Of a stretch of 64,000 nt of DNA, positions 15,780 to 23,989 are shown piece by piece (the stretch's first letter is position 1; every line of letters starts with the position of its first letter). The notes under the pieces are model-generated. The model worked only from the letters and a program-made list of their open reading frames with translations. It had not been told where the DNA came from and made no database searches. The stretch spans positions 310,001 to 374,000 of the forward strand of contig CAMCUD010000001.1 of assembly GCA_945878865.1 (NCBI GenBank), read 5' to 3'. A program made the translations under genes and the position numbers. Origin of the DNA: Bifidobacterium breve. GTDB lineage: Bacteria > Actinomycetota > Thermoleophilia > Solirubrobacterales > Solirubrobacteraceae.

Positions 15780-16898
15780 CTACCCGGCCCACGGCTCGGC
15801 GAGGCGAGGGAGCAGGAGCGTCTGCAGGTCGCTGACGGTCGCCCCGTCCCAGTGCTGCCCCCCGCGCTCCAGCAGCGTGACGTCGAACCCCGCGCCTCGC
15901 AGCGCGCCGACCTCGGCGCGCACCCCGGCGAGCGGGTACGTCGTGTCGCCGGTGTGCGCGAGATGGACGACGGGGAACCGGGCCGCGCCCACGGCGGCGA
16001 GCGCCTGCCCGGACGTGAGGCCGGTGTCGCGAAACGGCGAGGTGTTCTCGGCCAGCACCCCCGCGACGCGATCGGGGTGCAGGAACGCGAGCCGGTAGGC
16101 GAGGTCACCGCCGGACGAGTAGCCGCCGAGCACGACGTGCGCCGGGTCGACGTTGAAGTGGCGGCGGACCTCGTCGACGGCGCCGAGGACCGCGACATCG
16201 TCCGCGCCCATCTGCCAGCACCCGCCCTCCCGGCCGCCCGGCGCGAGCACGAGCCGCCGCGACGACGTCGCCGGCGCAACGTCGAGGATGTCCCACCGGC
16301 TCTCACCGCCGCACCCGTGCAGCCACACGAACAGTGGCGACGGCGTCCGGTGCGTCGCGTCGTAGCCAGAGGGCACCTGCAGCCACGCGCCAGCGAGCTG
16401 GAAGGGCGTGTCCGCGGTGAACGCGAGAGGGTCCGGCGGGACCGTGGTGCCCTGCGGGAGTGGCGGACCGCCCGGCGCAGCGGCCGGGCCGGGCGGGTCC
16501 CCGTCGATCGGAACGCCCTTCGACGAGGGGCCGAACGCCGCCGCGCGCCCCACCACGCGGCAGCTCAAGGCCGGCAGGCACGCGCGCAGCAGGCGGGGTG
16601 CGAACAAAGGCCACGTCGGCACGGGCGCGCGCACCGTCACCCGCTTGGTCCGGTGCGGCCGCACCGCGCCCGTCCGGACGCGCGCGACGACCTGCGGGTG
16701 CCCGCCCAGCACCACGGTGAGCCGCGCGGTTCCCGCGCCTGCCCGCGGCCCGGTGTTGCGCACGACGAGCGTGCCGCGCAGCTGCGCGGCCTCGACGCGG
16801 ACCGCGCCGCGTGTGAGCCGCAGCCCGGCCTCGGCAGGCGGAGCGGCGGCGAGGGCCGTGAGCGCGGCAGCGAGCAGGATGCCCGGCCGGCGCAGCAC
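15780..16898 (-). CDS. Secreted PHB-depolymerase/esterase-like protein
   Basis: This 372-residue protein has a signal peptide (MLRRPGILLAAALTALAAAP, cleavage near AEA). Next is an immunoglobulin-like or CARDB-like beta domain (about residues 25-110), then an alpha/beta hydrolase domain. Catalytic features are WLHGCGGES for the oxyanion hole, GGYSSGG for the nucleophile elbow, HTGDTTYP with the likely Asp, and RGGQHWD with the likely His. It resembles extracellular poly(hydroxyalkanoate) depolymerase or feruloyl-esterase families, which cleave polymer or plant-derived esters. It lies 7 bases after the zinc-ribbon gene, so cotranscription is likely. Confidence 0.75.
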   Translation of the reverse strand: MLRRPGILLAAALTALAAAPPAEAGLRLTRGAVRVEAAQLRGTLVVRNTGPRAGAGTARLTVVLGGHPQVVARVRTGAVRPHRTKRVTVRAPVPTWPLFAPRLLRACLPALSCRVVGRAAAFGPSSKGVPIDGDPPGPAAAPGGPPLPQGTTVPPDPLAFTADTPFQLAGAWLQVPSGYDATHRTPSPLFVWLHGCGGESRWDILDVAPATSSRRLVLAPGGREGGCWQMGADDVAVLGAVDEVRRHFNVDPAHVVLGGYSSGGDLAYRLAFLHPDRVAGVLAENTSPFRDTGLTSGQALAAVGAARFPVVHLAHTGDTTYPLAGVRAEVGALRGAGFDVTLLERGGQHWDGATVSDLQTLLLPRLAEPWAG

Positions 16899-16905
16899 GG
16901 CCGGG

Positions 16906-17943
16906 CTATCCGAGGACCTGCAGACGCCCCAGCGACGCGCGCGGATCGTCGGCCTTCGCCGGCGTCGTGAAGAAGAAGACGAGACGGCGGACCTTCACGC
17001 CGTCACCGTCGAAGTCCACCGTGACGTCGCGCTCGTCGGATGACAGGTCGGGCTCTTTGAGCAGCCGCCAGCCGGCCTTCAGGCCGTTGGGATCCCCCGA
17101 CGCGAGCCCGTAGATCTGCAGTCCCATGCCGGGCGTCGTCGTCCGGAACGTGATCTGCGTGACCTGCCGCACGGCGCCGAGGTCAACCTTCAGCCCGGCC
17201 CCGATGTCCTCGTTGTCGGCAGGGACCGTGACGTCGAAGTACGGCTCGTTCTTGTTCAGCGCGTCCGCGGGATCGCCGAACTCCGCGCCGGGGCGCTTGT
17301 ACGGGTCGTAGACGAAGAGGTTGTCGTCCTTGATCGTGAACGGCTCGGCCGCGGAGGTGCCGCCCGTCGAGTCGTCCGTCGTCGGAGTCGTCGTCGTGTT
17401 GTCGGTCGTGTCCGGCACGGGCGTGACCGGGTCGATCGTGGTGGAGTCGTCCACCGGCGCGACGGGCTGGATGTCGCTCGCGGTGTCGCTCGGCGTCGAC
17501 GTCGCGGGCGGCGCCTCGATCGTCTTCGGCTGGCTCGTCGGCTTCGCGGGCGCGGGGACCTGCGCGACCTGGGCGGGGACCGGCGTGCCGGGATCGGTGC
17601 TCTGCGCGGCCGTCTGGCGCTCGGCGTCGCCCGTCACCGCGGCGTACCCGGCGACCGACGCGCCGCCGACGAGCAGCAGCGTCAGTCCGAGGACAACCGC
17701 ACCGAGGCGCCAGCCCGGGCGCTGGCCGAGCCGGCCGGGCGCCGCGGTGCCGCACTCCAGGCACCAGTCCTGCCCGGCGAGCATCGGCGCGCCGCAGGTG
17801 CGGCACTCGGCCGTGGCGGGCTCCGCGGCCGGCGCGGGGGCGCCGGCGCCGTTCGCGCTCGGGGGCGCCTCCGCCTCGGGGGCGGCGCCCAGGGCCGGGG
17901 CCTCGGCGGGCTCCGGCGTGCGCTTGCGCAGCAGCGTCCTCAC
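16906..17943 (-). CDS. Zinc-ribbon, single-pass membrane protein with discoidin-like C-terminus
   Basis: The 345-residue protein has an N-terminal Ala/Pro-rich tail, then a zinc ribbon with two CxxC knuckles (CRTCG and CLECG, about residues 48-70). A membrane helix follows at about 80-105, then a long Thr/Pro/Asp-rich linker, and a C-terminal beta-rich domain (about 205-345) resembling F5/8 type C carbohydrate-binding domains. The cytoplasmic ribbon and external domain suggest a sensor or anchoring role, but no function is established. The GTG at 17943 is preferred over an upstream TTG because TAGCCT lies 7 bases before it. Confidence 0.6.
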   Translation of the reverse strand: MRTLLRKRTPEPAEAPALGAAPEAEAPPSANGAGAPAPAAEPATAECRTCGAPMLAGQDWCLECGTAAPGRLGQRPGWRLGAVVLGLTLLLVGGASVAGYAAVTGDAERQTAAQSTDPGTPVPAQVAQVPAPAKPTSQPKTIEAPPATSTPSDTASDIQPVAPVDDSTTIDPVTPVPDTTDNTTTTPTTDDSTGGTSAAEPFTIKDDNLFVYDPYKRPGAEFGDPADALNKNEPYFDVTVPADNEDIGAGLKVDLGAVRQVTQITFRTTTPGMGLQIYGLASGDPNGLKAGWRLLKEPDLSSDERDVTVDFDGDGVKVRRLVFFFTTPAKADDPRASLGRLQVLG

Positions 17944-17950
17944 ACCCGTG

Positions 17951-17956
17951 AGGCTA
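17951..17956 (-). promoter_or_regulatory. Candidate -10 element of the zinc-ribbon gene
   Basis: Minus-strand TAGCCT lies 7 bases before the GTG at 17943, within the 40-base gap after the helicase gene. Confidence 0.35.
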
Positions 17957-17983
17957 CCCAACCGCTCCGGCGGGCGGCCGCGG

Positions 17984-19405
17984 TCAGCTCGCGGCGGGCT
18001 CGAGGCGCAGCGTCACGTCGCCGACCTTCTGGCCGTCGACGGCGGAGACGACCCGATCGACCTCGGAGGCCGGGACCGACAGGAACGAGAAGCGCGTCAG
18101 CACCTTCACGTCGCGGACCGCCTCGCCGTCGAGCCCGGCGTGCTGCACGACGGCGTGCACGATGTCCGCGACCTCCAGGCCGTCGGCCTTGCCGCCGCCG
18201 AGGACGAGCTTCTTGTACGGCTCCGAGCCGTTGCGCGAGAGCTGCGGCTTGCTGTGGCGCCGCGGCGGCTCCTCGACCTTCGCAGGAGCGACGTGCTTGC
18301 CCGGCTCCCACTGGGCGATCTTCGTGCCGATGTGCTCCTCGATCGCCTCGAGCTCGCGCTTCTGGCGCGGCTCGACGAACGTCACCGCGCGGCCGGACCG
18401 GCCGATGCGGCCCGTGCGGCCGATGCGGTGGACGTAGACGTCCGGCGACGTCGGAACGTCGAAGTTGACGACGTGCGTCACGGTGGAGATGTCGATGCCG
18501 CGCGCCGCGACGTCCGTCGCGACGAGGATCGGGACGCGCCCGCCCTTGAAGCCGAGCATGACGCCGTCGCGGCCGCCCTGGCTCATGTCGCCGTGCAGCG
18601 CCTTGACGTTCATCCCGCTGTCGCGGAGCTTGCGGTAGAGCTGGTCGCAGCGGACCTTCGTGCGGACGAAGACGATCGCCTGGTCGGGGCGCTCCTCGCG
18701 CAGGACCTTGGCGAGCAGCTCGGCCTTGTCCTGAGACTTGACCTCGACCTGGAACTGCTCGACCGAGTCGACGGTGAGCGTCTGCGCCTTGACCTTCACG
18801 AGCGCGGGGTCGTAGAGGTAGCGGTCGGCGAGCTTGCGGATCGGCGGCGGCATCGTCGCGCTGAAGAGCGCAGTCTGGCGGCCGTTGGGCGTGAGCGCGA
18901 GGATCTTCTCGACGTCCTCGAGGAACCCGAGGTCGAGCATCTCGTCGGCCTCGTCGAGCACGACGTAGCGGCAGTCGTGCAGCACGAGCGAGTGGCGGCT
19001 GATGAGGTCCTTCACGCGGCCGACCGTGCCGACCACGATGTGGCCGCCGGCGCGCAGCTGCGCCTGCTGGGTGCGGATCGGCGCGCCGCCGAAGACCGCG
19101 ACGACGTCGACGCCCTTGTGCACGCCGTACGACCGGATCGCCTGCGTGACCTGGATGCAGAGCTCGCGGGTCGGCGTCAGGACGAGCGCCTGGACCTCGG
19201 AGACCGACGGGTCGACGTTCTCGATGAGCGGCAGCCCGAACGCGGCGGTCTTGCCCGAGCCGGTCTGGGCCTGGCCGATCATGTCCCGACCCTCCATGAG
19301 CGGCGGGATCGCCTGCTCCTGGATGGGGGACGGCTTCTCATACCCCACGTCCTGGAGCGCCCGCAGCACGGGCTCGGAGAGGCGAAGGTCGGCGAAGCTC
19401 GTCAT
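17984..19405 (-). CDS. DEAD-box RNA helicase with DbpA-like RNA-binding domain
   Basis: This 473-residue ATP-dependent RNA helicase carries the full motif set. The Q motif is YEKPSPIQEQAIPP and motif I is AQTGSGKT. PTREL, DEAD and SAT follow in order, and motif VI is HRIGRTGRIGRSGR. The C-terminal 75 residues (from about 395) match the DbpA RNA-binding domain, here as KLVLGGGKADGLEVADIV and later FSFLSVPASEVDRVV. DbpA-type enzymes act in 50S ribosome assembly, while DeaD/CshA types also act in RNA decay and cold response. It is divergent from the GT gene at 19493. Confidence 0.92.
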   Translation of the reverse strand: MTSFADLRLSEPVLRALQDVGYEKPSPIQEQAIPPLMEGRDMIGQAQTGSGKTAAFGLPLIENVDPSVSEVQALVLTPTRELCIQVTQAIRSYGVHKGVDVVAVFGGAPIRTQQAQLRAGGHIVVGTVGRVKDLISRHSLVLHDCRYVVLDEADEMLDLGFLEDVEKILALTPNGRQTALFSATMPPPIRKLADRYLYDPALVKVKAQTLTVDSVEQFQVEVKSQDKAELLAKVLREERPDQAIVFVRTKVRCDQLYRKLRDSGMNVKALHGDMSQGGRDGVMLGFKGGRVPILVATDVAARGIDISTVTHVVNFDVPTSPDVYVHRIGRTGRIGRSGRAVTFVEPRQKRELEAIEEHIGTKIAQWEPGKHVAPAKVEEPPRRHSKPQLSRNGSEPYKKLVLGGGKADGLEVADIVHAVVQHAGLDGEAVRDVKVLTRFSFLSVPASEVDRVVSAVDGQKVGDVTLRLEPAAS

Positions 19406-19414
19406 CGGGCCACC

Positions 19415-19420
19415 ACTCTA
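19415..19420 (-). promoter_or_regulatory. Candidate -10 element of the helicase gene
   Basis: Minus-strand TAGAGT ends 9 bases before the ATG at 19405. Confidence 0.35.
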
Positions 19421-19492
19421 GGTGGTTCGGGCATGTTCGGCGGTCTTCGCGGGCGCGCCGCTGGCCACATCCGTAGGGTGCGCAGCGGGGGC

Positions 19493-20662
19493 ATGAAGGT
19501 TCTGTACGTCAATCAGACGTCGCAGATGAGCGGAGCCGAGCACTCGCTGCTCACGCTCATCCACGGCTTGCGTCACCGGGTCCACGCTGAACTGGCGTGC
19601 CCCGAAGGCGATCTCGCGGACGCCGCGCGCGAGCGCGGCCTCGCCGTCCACCCCATCCAGGGCACAGACGTCACGCTGCAGCTCGACCCGTTCGCCACGC
19701 CGAAGGCGCTGGCCGAGATCGCCGTCGACGGCGCGCGGATCGCACGGCTGTCACGCCGCGGCGGGTTCGACCTCGTCCATGCGAACACGACCCGCGCGGG
19801 ACTCATCGCGACGATGTTCGCCGGGGTCGGCGCGAAGCCGACCGTGGTGCACGTGCGTGACTGGACCCCCGAGGGCGTCGTCTCCGGCGCGATCCTCCAG
19901 TACGCGCGGATCCGGGCCAGCGCGCTCATCTGCATCTCCCAGCTCGTCGCCGACGAGTTCCCCGCCCACCCCGCGAGCACGCCGCTGCACGTCATCCACA
20001 ACCCGATCGACCTGCGGCGCTTCGACCCCGATCGGATCGACCGCGCGGCGGCGCGTGCGGCGCTCGGCCTGGCCGAGGACGAGTTCGCGGTCGCGGTCGT
20101 CGCGCAGCTCACGCCGTGGAAGGGTCAGGAGGAGGCGATCCGCGCGGTCGCCCAGCTGCGCGAGCGCCACCCGAGCCTGCGGCTGCTCGTCGTGGGCTCG
20201 CCGAAGTTCCAGTCCGCGCGACTCGACAACCAGGCCTACGCCGACGCGCTTCACGCGCTGCCGGCCGAGCTCGGCGCCTCCGACATCGTGCGGTTCCTCG
20301 GTGAACGCAAGGACATCCCCGAGATCCTGCGCGCCCTGGACGTGCTGCTCGTGCCGTCCTGGAAGGAGGCGTTCGGGCGGATCGTCGTCGAGGGAATGGC
20401 GATGGAGCTGCCCGTGATGGCCACCGACGTCGGCGGTCCGAAGGAGATCATTACCTCAGGCGTCGACGGGATCCTCGCGCCGCCGCAGGACCCGGCGGCG
20501 TGGGCGGCGGCGCTCGAGCGGCTCATCGGCGGCCCCGGTCTGCGCGCCGACCTCGCGTCCCAAGCACGGGTGTCCGCCGTGGAACGATTTACGCCTGAAC
20601 TGGCTGCTGAGCGGGTATGGGCGGTGTATGAGCGAACAGCCGGGCTTGGTTTCGCCTCCTGA
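19493..20662 (+). CDS. GT4-family glycosyltransferase
   Basis: This 389-residue enzyme begins MKVLYVNQTSQMSGAEHSLL, a textbook GT4 N-terminus with the GGAE-like acceptor loop, which fixes the start at 19493. Later motifs are VHANTTRAGLIA, VHVRDWTPEG, VAQLTPWKGQEEAIRA, and the donor-site segment PSWKEAFGRIVVEGMAMELPV with both conserved acidic residues. It is followed, after 42 bases, by a second GT4 gene on the same strand. The pair likely adds sugars to the polysaccharide built by the genes in the first 12 kb. Confidence 0.9.
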   Translation: MKVLYVNQTSQMSGAEHSLLTLIHGLRHRVHAELACPEGDLADAARERGLAVHPIQGTDVTLQLDPFATPKALAEIAVDGARIARLSRRGGFDLVHANTTRAGLIATMFAGVGAKPTVVHVRDWTPEGVVSGAILQYARIRASALICISQLVADEFPAHPASTPLHVIHNPIDLRRFDPDRIDRAAARAALGLAEDEFAVAVVAQLTPWKGQEEAIRAVAQLRERHPSLRLLVVGSPKFQSARLDNQAYADALHALPAELGASDIVRFLGERKDIPEILRALDVLLVPSWKEAFGRIVVEGMAMELPVMATDVGGPKEIITSGVDGILAPPQDPAAWAAALERLIGGPGLRADLASQARVSAVERFTPELAAERVWAVYERTAGLGFAS

Positions 20663-20665
20663 ACA

Positions 20666-20695
20666 TTGGCGTTTCCCGCCAGGTTCCGCTACCGT
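20666..20695 (+). promoter_or_regulatory. Promoter of the WbaZ-like glycosyltransferase
   Basis: TTGGCG (20666-20671) and TACCGT (20690-20695) are 18 bases apart. The ATG at 20705 follows 9 bases later. The position supports that start over an in-frame TTG at 20666. Confidence 0.4.
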
Positions 20696-20704
20696 CCGAT
20701 CGGG

Positions 20705-21889
20705 ATGAGGGACGGGGCGACCAGGGGGGTTGCTCTTGCGCACGACTACTTGCTGGTCCTGCGCGGGGCCGAGCGCGTGTTCAGCGCGATGGCTGACTGC
20801 TGGCCGGACGCGCCGATCTCGACGCTCCTCTACGACGGCGATGCGACGCAGGGCCGCTTCGGCGACCACGAGATCCACACGTCGTACCTCCAGCGGCTCG
20901 GCGTCCGCCAGCAGGGGTTCCGCCGGCTCATGCCGTTCTACCCGCGCGCGGTCGAGCGCCTGCACGTGCCGGACGCCGAGGTCGTCATCTCGAGCTCCAG
21001 CGCGTTCGCGCACGGCCTGACGCCGCCCGGTGACGCGCCGCACATCTGCTACTGCCACTCGCCGTTCCGCTACGTCTGGCACGAGCGCCAGCGCGCGATC
21101 GACGAGATGCCCGGCTGGACGGGCCCGTTCGGCCCGCGCGTGCTCGACCGCATCCAGGACTGGGACCGCCAGGCCTCGCGCCGCGTCACGCACTACATCT
21201 CGAACTCCGAGCTGACCCGTGATCGCATCGGCGAGTTCTACGGCCGTGACTCAGCGGTGATCCACCCGCCGGTGGCCGTCGACCGGTTCACGCCGTCGAC
21301 CGACCACGACGACTACTTCCTCGTCGTCTGCGAGCTCGTGCGGCACAAGAACGTCTACGTCGCGCTGGGCGCCGCCGAGAAGGCGGGCGTGCCGATCAAG
21401 GTCGTCGGCACCGGGCCGGACGAGTACTGGCTCAAGCGCGACTACCCGAACGCGGAGTTCCTCGGGCGGGTCAGCGACGAAGAGCTCGCGCGCGTCTATG
21501 AGCGGGCTCGCGCGTTCGTCATGCCGGCGATCGAGGAGTTCGGCATCGTCGCCGCAGAGGCGCACGCTGCCGGCCGGCCGGTGCTCGCCGCCGGCGCGGG
21601 CGGCGCGCTCGAGATCGTGGTTGAAGGCGAGACCGGCGTGTTCGCCACCCCGCATGACGTCGACGCGTTCGCCGACGCGATGCGCAACGTCGATTGGGAC
21701 GCGTTCGACCCGGCCGTCATCCGCGCGCGCGCCGAGGACTTCTCCGTGCCGACGTTCCAGGCGCGGCTGCGCGAGGAGATCGACCGGGTGCTCGGGCGCA
21801 ACATCGCGCCGCTGCGTCAGCCGGCCGCTCAGGAGGTCGGGTCGAGCAGCAACTTCCCCGACGTCCGGCGCTCGGCCAGCGCCACCTGA
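20705..21889 (+). CDS. WbaZ-like GT4 glycosyltransferase (probable mannosyltransferase)
   Basis: The 394-residue protein has the pattern of WbaZ-type GT4 enzymes. An N-terminal ALAHDYLLVLRGAERVF leads into a HICYCHSPFRYVWHERQRA segment that is characteristic of this subgroup. The C-terminal domain shows YFLVVCELVRHKNVYVAL, VGTGPDEYWLK and PAIEEFGIVAAEAHAAGRPV, which binds the nucleotide-sugar. Characterised relatives transfer mannose in O-antigen or capsule synthesis; this specificity is inferred. The 3' end overlaps the convergent oxidoreductase gene by 61 bases. Confidence 0.87.
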   Translation: MRDGATRGVALAHDYLLVLRGAERVFSAMADCWPDAPISTLLYDGDATQGRFGDHEIHTSYLQRLGVRQQGFRRLMPFYPRAVERLHVPDAEVVISSSSAFAHGLTPPGDAPHICYCHSPFRYVWHERQRAIDEMPGWTGPFGPRVLDRIQDWDRQASRRVTHYISNSELTRDRIGEFYGRDSAVIHPPVAVDRFTPSTDHDDYFLVVCELVRHKNVYVALGAAEKAGVPIKVVGTGPDEYWLKRDYPNAEFLGRVSDEELARVYERARAFVMPAIEEFGIVAAEAHAAGRPVLAAGAGGALEIVVEGETGVFATPHDVDAFADAMRNVDWDAFDPAVIRARAEDFSVPTFQARLREEIDRVLGRNIAPLRQPAAQEVGSSSNFPDVRRSASAT

Positions 21890-22779
21890 GCCTCGGCGGC
21901 CCGCGAGAGCGGGTACGTCGCCCCGACGACCACGCGCACGGCGCCGTCGGCGATCTGCGCGAAGAGGTCCTGCAGCGGCGGGCCGACCATCTCCGGGCGC
22001 TCGAGCAGCGGCTGGATCCAGAAGCCGATGACCTGCCGGTTCGTGCGCATGAGCTTGCCGGTGCGGACCTCGTTCTGCTCGCGGCTGGCGATCCCGTAGA
22101 CCACCATGCGGCCGAGCGGCGCCAGCGCGTTGTAGCTCTCCTCGAAGACCTGGCCGCCGGCGAGCTCGAACACGACGTCGACCGGCTCCCCGGCGTTGGC
22201 CTGCAGGATCCGATCGCGCAGGCCCTCCGCCTCGCTGGCGATCGCCGCGTGGGCGCCGAGCTCCTTCGTCAGCGCGCGCTTCTCCTCCGAGGAGGCGGTC
22301 GCGATGACCTTCGCGCCGAGCCGCACGCCGAGCTGGACCGCGAGGCTGCCGACACCGCCCGCGGCGCTGCCGACGACGACCGTGTCCCCCGGCTGCACGC
22401 GCCCGAAGGTGTGGTGCAGGTGCCACGCGGTGAGCCCTTGCATGATCGAGGCGAGCGCCTGCTCGTCGGTGACGCCGGCGGGGATCGGAACGGTGAGAGC
22501 CTCCGGCGCCGTCGCGTACTCGGCGTACCCACCGCGGCCGCACAGCGCGACGACGCGCTCCCCGGTGTCCTCGCGCGTGCCCGCGACCTCCACCCCGGGG
22601 ACGAGCGGCAGCTCGCGCGCTTCGACGTACTGGTTGTGGCGCTGGTGGGTGTCGGCGAAGTTCAGTCCCGCGCGCGAGACCTTGATGAGCACCTCCCCGT
22701 CCGCGGGCTCGGGCACCGGGATGTCGACGAGCTTGAGGACCTCGGGGCCGCCGAACTCCTCGATCTGGATGGCGCGCAT
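21829..22779 (-). CDS. Zinc-free NADPH:quinone oxidoreductase-like MDR protein
   Basis: This 316-residue medium-chain dehydrogenase/reductase begins MRAIQIEEFGGPEVLKLVDI, the standard quinone-oxidoreductase N-terminus, and has the cofactor loop VVVGSAAGGVGSLAVQLG (AAGGVG). Zinc ligands of alcohol dehydrogenases are absent. Such enzymes reduce quinones or activated alkenes with NADPH, often as detoxification. Longer N-terminal readings cross the divergent pfkB gene and are not credible. A TAGCCT hexamer precedes the ATG by 7 bases, and a structured repeat lies directly behind it. Confidence 0.88.
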   Translation of the reverse strand: MRAIQIEEFGGPEVLKLVDIPVPEPADGEVLIKVSRAGLNFADTHQRHNQYVEARELPLVPGVEVAGTREDTGERVVALCGRGGYAEYATAPEALTVPIPAGVTDEQALASIMQGLTAWHLHHTFGRVQPGDTVVVGSAAGGVGSLAVQLGVRLGAKVIATASSEEKRALTKELGAHAAIASEAEGLRDRILQANAGEPVDVVFELAGGQVFEESYNALAPLGRMVVYGIASREQNEVRTGKLMRTNRQVIGFWIQPLLERPEMVGPPLQDLFAQIADGAVRVVVGATYPLSRAAEAQVALAERRTSGKLLLDPTS

Positions 22780-22786
22780 GGGCGCG

Positions 22787-22792
22787 AGGCTA
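22787..22792 (-). promoter_or_regulatory. Candidate -10 element of the oxidoreductase gene
   Basis: Minus-strand TAGCCT lies 7 bases before the ATG at 22779. The structured repeat at 22795-22844 covers the region where a -35 contact would fall. Confidence 0.4.
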
Positions 22793-22794
22793 CC

Positions 22795-22844
22795 GGGGTG
22801 ATGCCGGAAACGATCGAGATCGGACCGTTTCGGGACACACCCCC
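22795..22844. repeat. 50-base structured intergenic repeat, copy A
   Basis: GGGGTG and a terminal CACCCC pair across the element. Inside, CCGGAAACG and CGTTTCGG pair with one bulged base. The segment AGATCGGACCG, TTTCGG and the CACACCCC end are shared with the inverted copy at 55452-55500. It lies between divergent genes, between their two candidate -10 elements, so an operator role is plausible. Confidence 0.6.
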
Positions 22845-22871
22845 GAGACGGCGCTGATCTCCGCACGCCGT

Positions 22872-22877
22872 TACCCT
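22872..22877 (+). promoter_or_regulatory. Candidate -10 element of the PfkB-kinase gene
   Basis: TACCCT lies 7 bases before the ATG at 22885. No clear -35 is seen. Confidence 0.4.
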
Positions 22878-22884
22878 CCGCGCC

Positions 22885-23820
22885 ATGGCCGTCACCGTTG
22901 TTGGATCCATCGCATACGACGCAGTCAAGACCCCGTTCGGCGAGCGCGAGCGCATGCTCGGCGGCGCCGCCGTGCACTTCGCTCTCGCGGCGTCGTTCTT
23001 CGACGAGGTCCGCGTCGTCGGCCCGGTCGGTGACGACTTCGGCGACGCCGAGTACAAGGTCCTGCACGACCGCGGCGTCATCACCGACGACATCGAGCAC
23101 GTCGCCGGCGGCAAGACCTTCTTCTGGAAGGGCGTCTACAGCGAGAATCTCAACCAGCGCGAGACGCTCGTCACCGACCTCAACGTCTTCGAGACGTTCG
23201 AGCCGAAGCTCTCGCAGGCGAGCAAGGACGCCGAGACGCTGTTCCTCGCGAACATCCAGCCCGACCTCCAGCTCGCCGTCCGTGAGCAGTGCTCGGGCGC
23301 GCGGTTCGTCGCGATGGACTCGATGGATCTCTGGATCAACATCGCGCACGAGTCGCTGACCGAGGTCATGAAGAACGTCGACGTGGTCATCCTCAACGAC
23401 GAGGAGGTGGAGATGTACTCGGGCAAGACCCCGATCATCAACGCCGCGAACCACATCCTCGACCTCGGCCCGAAGGCCGTGCTCGCCAAGCAGGGCAAGT
23501 ACGGCGTCGGCGTGATCATGCGCGAGGGGACGTTCTGGCTGCCGGCGTACCCGATGGAGCAGGTCATCGACCCCACGGGCGCCGGCGACTCGTTCGCCGG
23601 CGGGTTCGTCGGCTTCCTCGCCCAGCACGCCGGCGACGAGCAGACGCTCGACCTCTACGCGCGCGCGGCGGCGTACGGGACGGCGGTCGCGTCGTTCAAC
23701 GTGCAGGAGTTCGGCACCGAGCGCGTCGCGCGGCTCACGGGTGACGAGATCGCCGAGCGGGTCGGGCACCTGCAGCGCATCACCCAGTTCAGTGATACCC
23801 CGATCGCGCTGCGCGGCTAG
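22885..23820 (+). CDS. PfkB-family carbohydrate/nucleoside kinase
   Basis: The 311-residue protein starts MAVTVVGSIAYDAVKTPFGE and has the PfkB pattern: a GG motif near residue 27 (MLGGAAVHFA), VILNDEEVEMYSG in the middle, and the C-terminal signature DPTGAGDSFAGG containing the catalytic Asp and anion hole. PfkB enzymes phosphorylate sugars or nucleosides with ATP. The Phe-rich N-terminal part and length fit adenosine/ribokinase-like members, but the substrate cannot be fixed. It is divergent from the quinone oxidoreductase gene. Confidence 0.9.
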   Translation: MAVTVVGSIAYDAVKTPFGERERMLGGAAVHFALAASFFDEVRVVGPVGDDFGDAEYKVLHDRGVITDDIEHVAGGKTFFWKGVYSENLNQRETLVTDLNVFETFEPKLSQASKDAETLFLANIQPDLQLAVREQCSGARFVAMDSMDLWINIAHESLTEVMKNVDVVILNDEEVEMYSGKTPIINAANHILDLGPKAVLAKQGKYGVGVIMREGTFWLPAYPMEQVIDPTGAGDSFAGGFVGFLAQHAGDEQTLDLYARAAAYGTAVASFNVQEFGTERVARLTGDEIAERVGHLQRITQFSDTPIALRG

Positions 23821-23846
23821 AACGCCCGTCCAGCCGGGCTGAATTT

Positions 23847-23862
23847 CGCTCGATTCCGAGCG
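23847..23862 (+). terminator. Hairpin downstream of the PfkB-kinase gene
   Basis: CGCTCG (23847-23852) and CGAGCG (23857-23862) form a 6-base stem with a 4-base ATTC loop, 26 bases after the stop. No long T run follows, so factor-independent termination is uncertain. Confidence 0.35.
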
Positions 23863-23989
23863 ATCAGACAGAGGTCCAACGAACGTAAGGACAGCGTAGG
23901 AACGGGCCCCTCCCGCCGATAGCCCTCGTGCAACGGCCGACGCACCATCGGCCGTCACGCAGGGAAATCGGAGCCAGGGAGGGCCCCAC

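Noticed and set aside
17321-19492. Long in-frame extension upstream of the GT4 gene at 19493
   Set aside because: It runs antisense through the helicase and zinc-ribbon genes. The GT4 motif start MKVLYVNQTSQMSGAE marks the real N-terminus.
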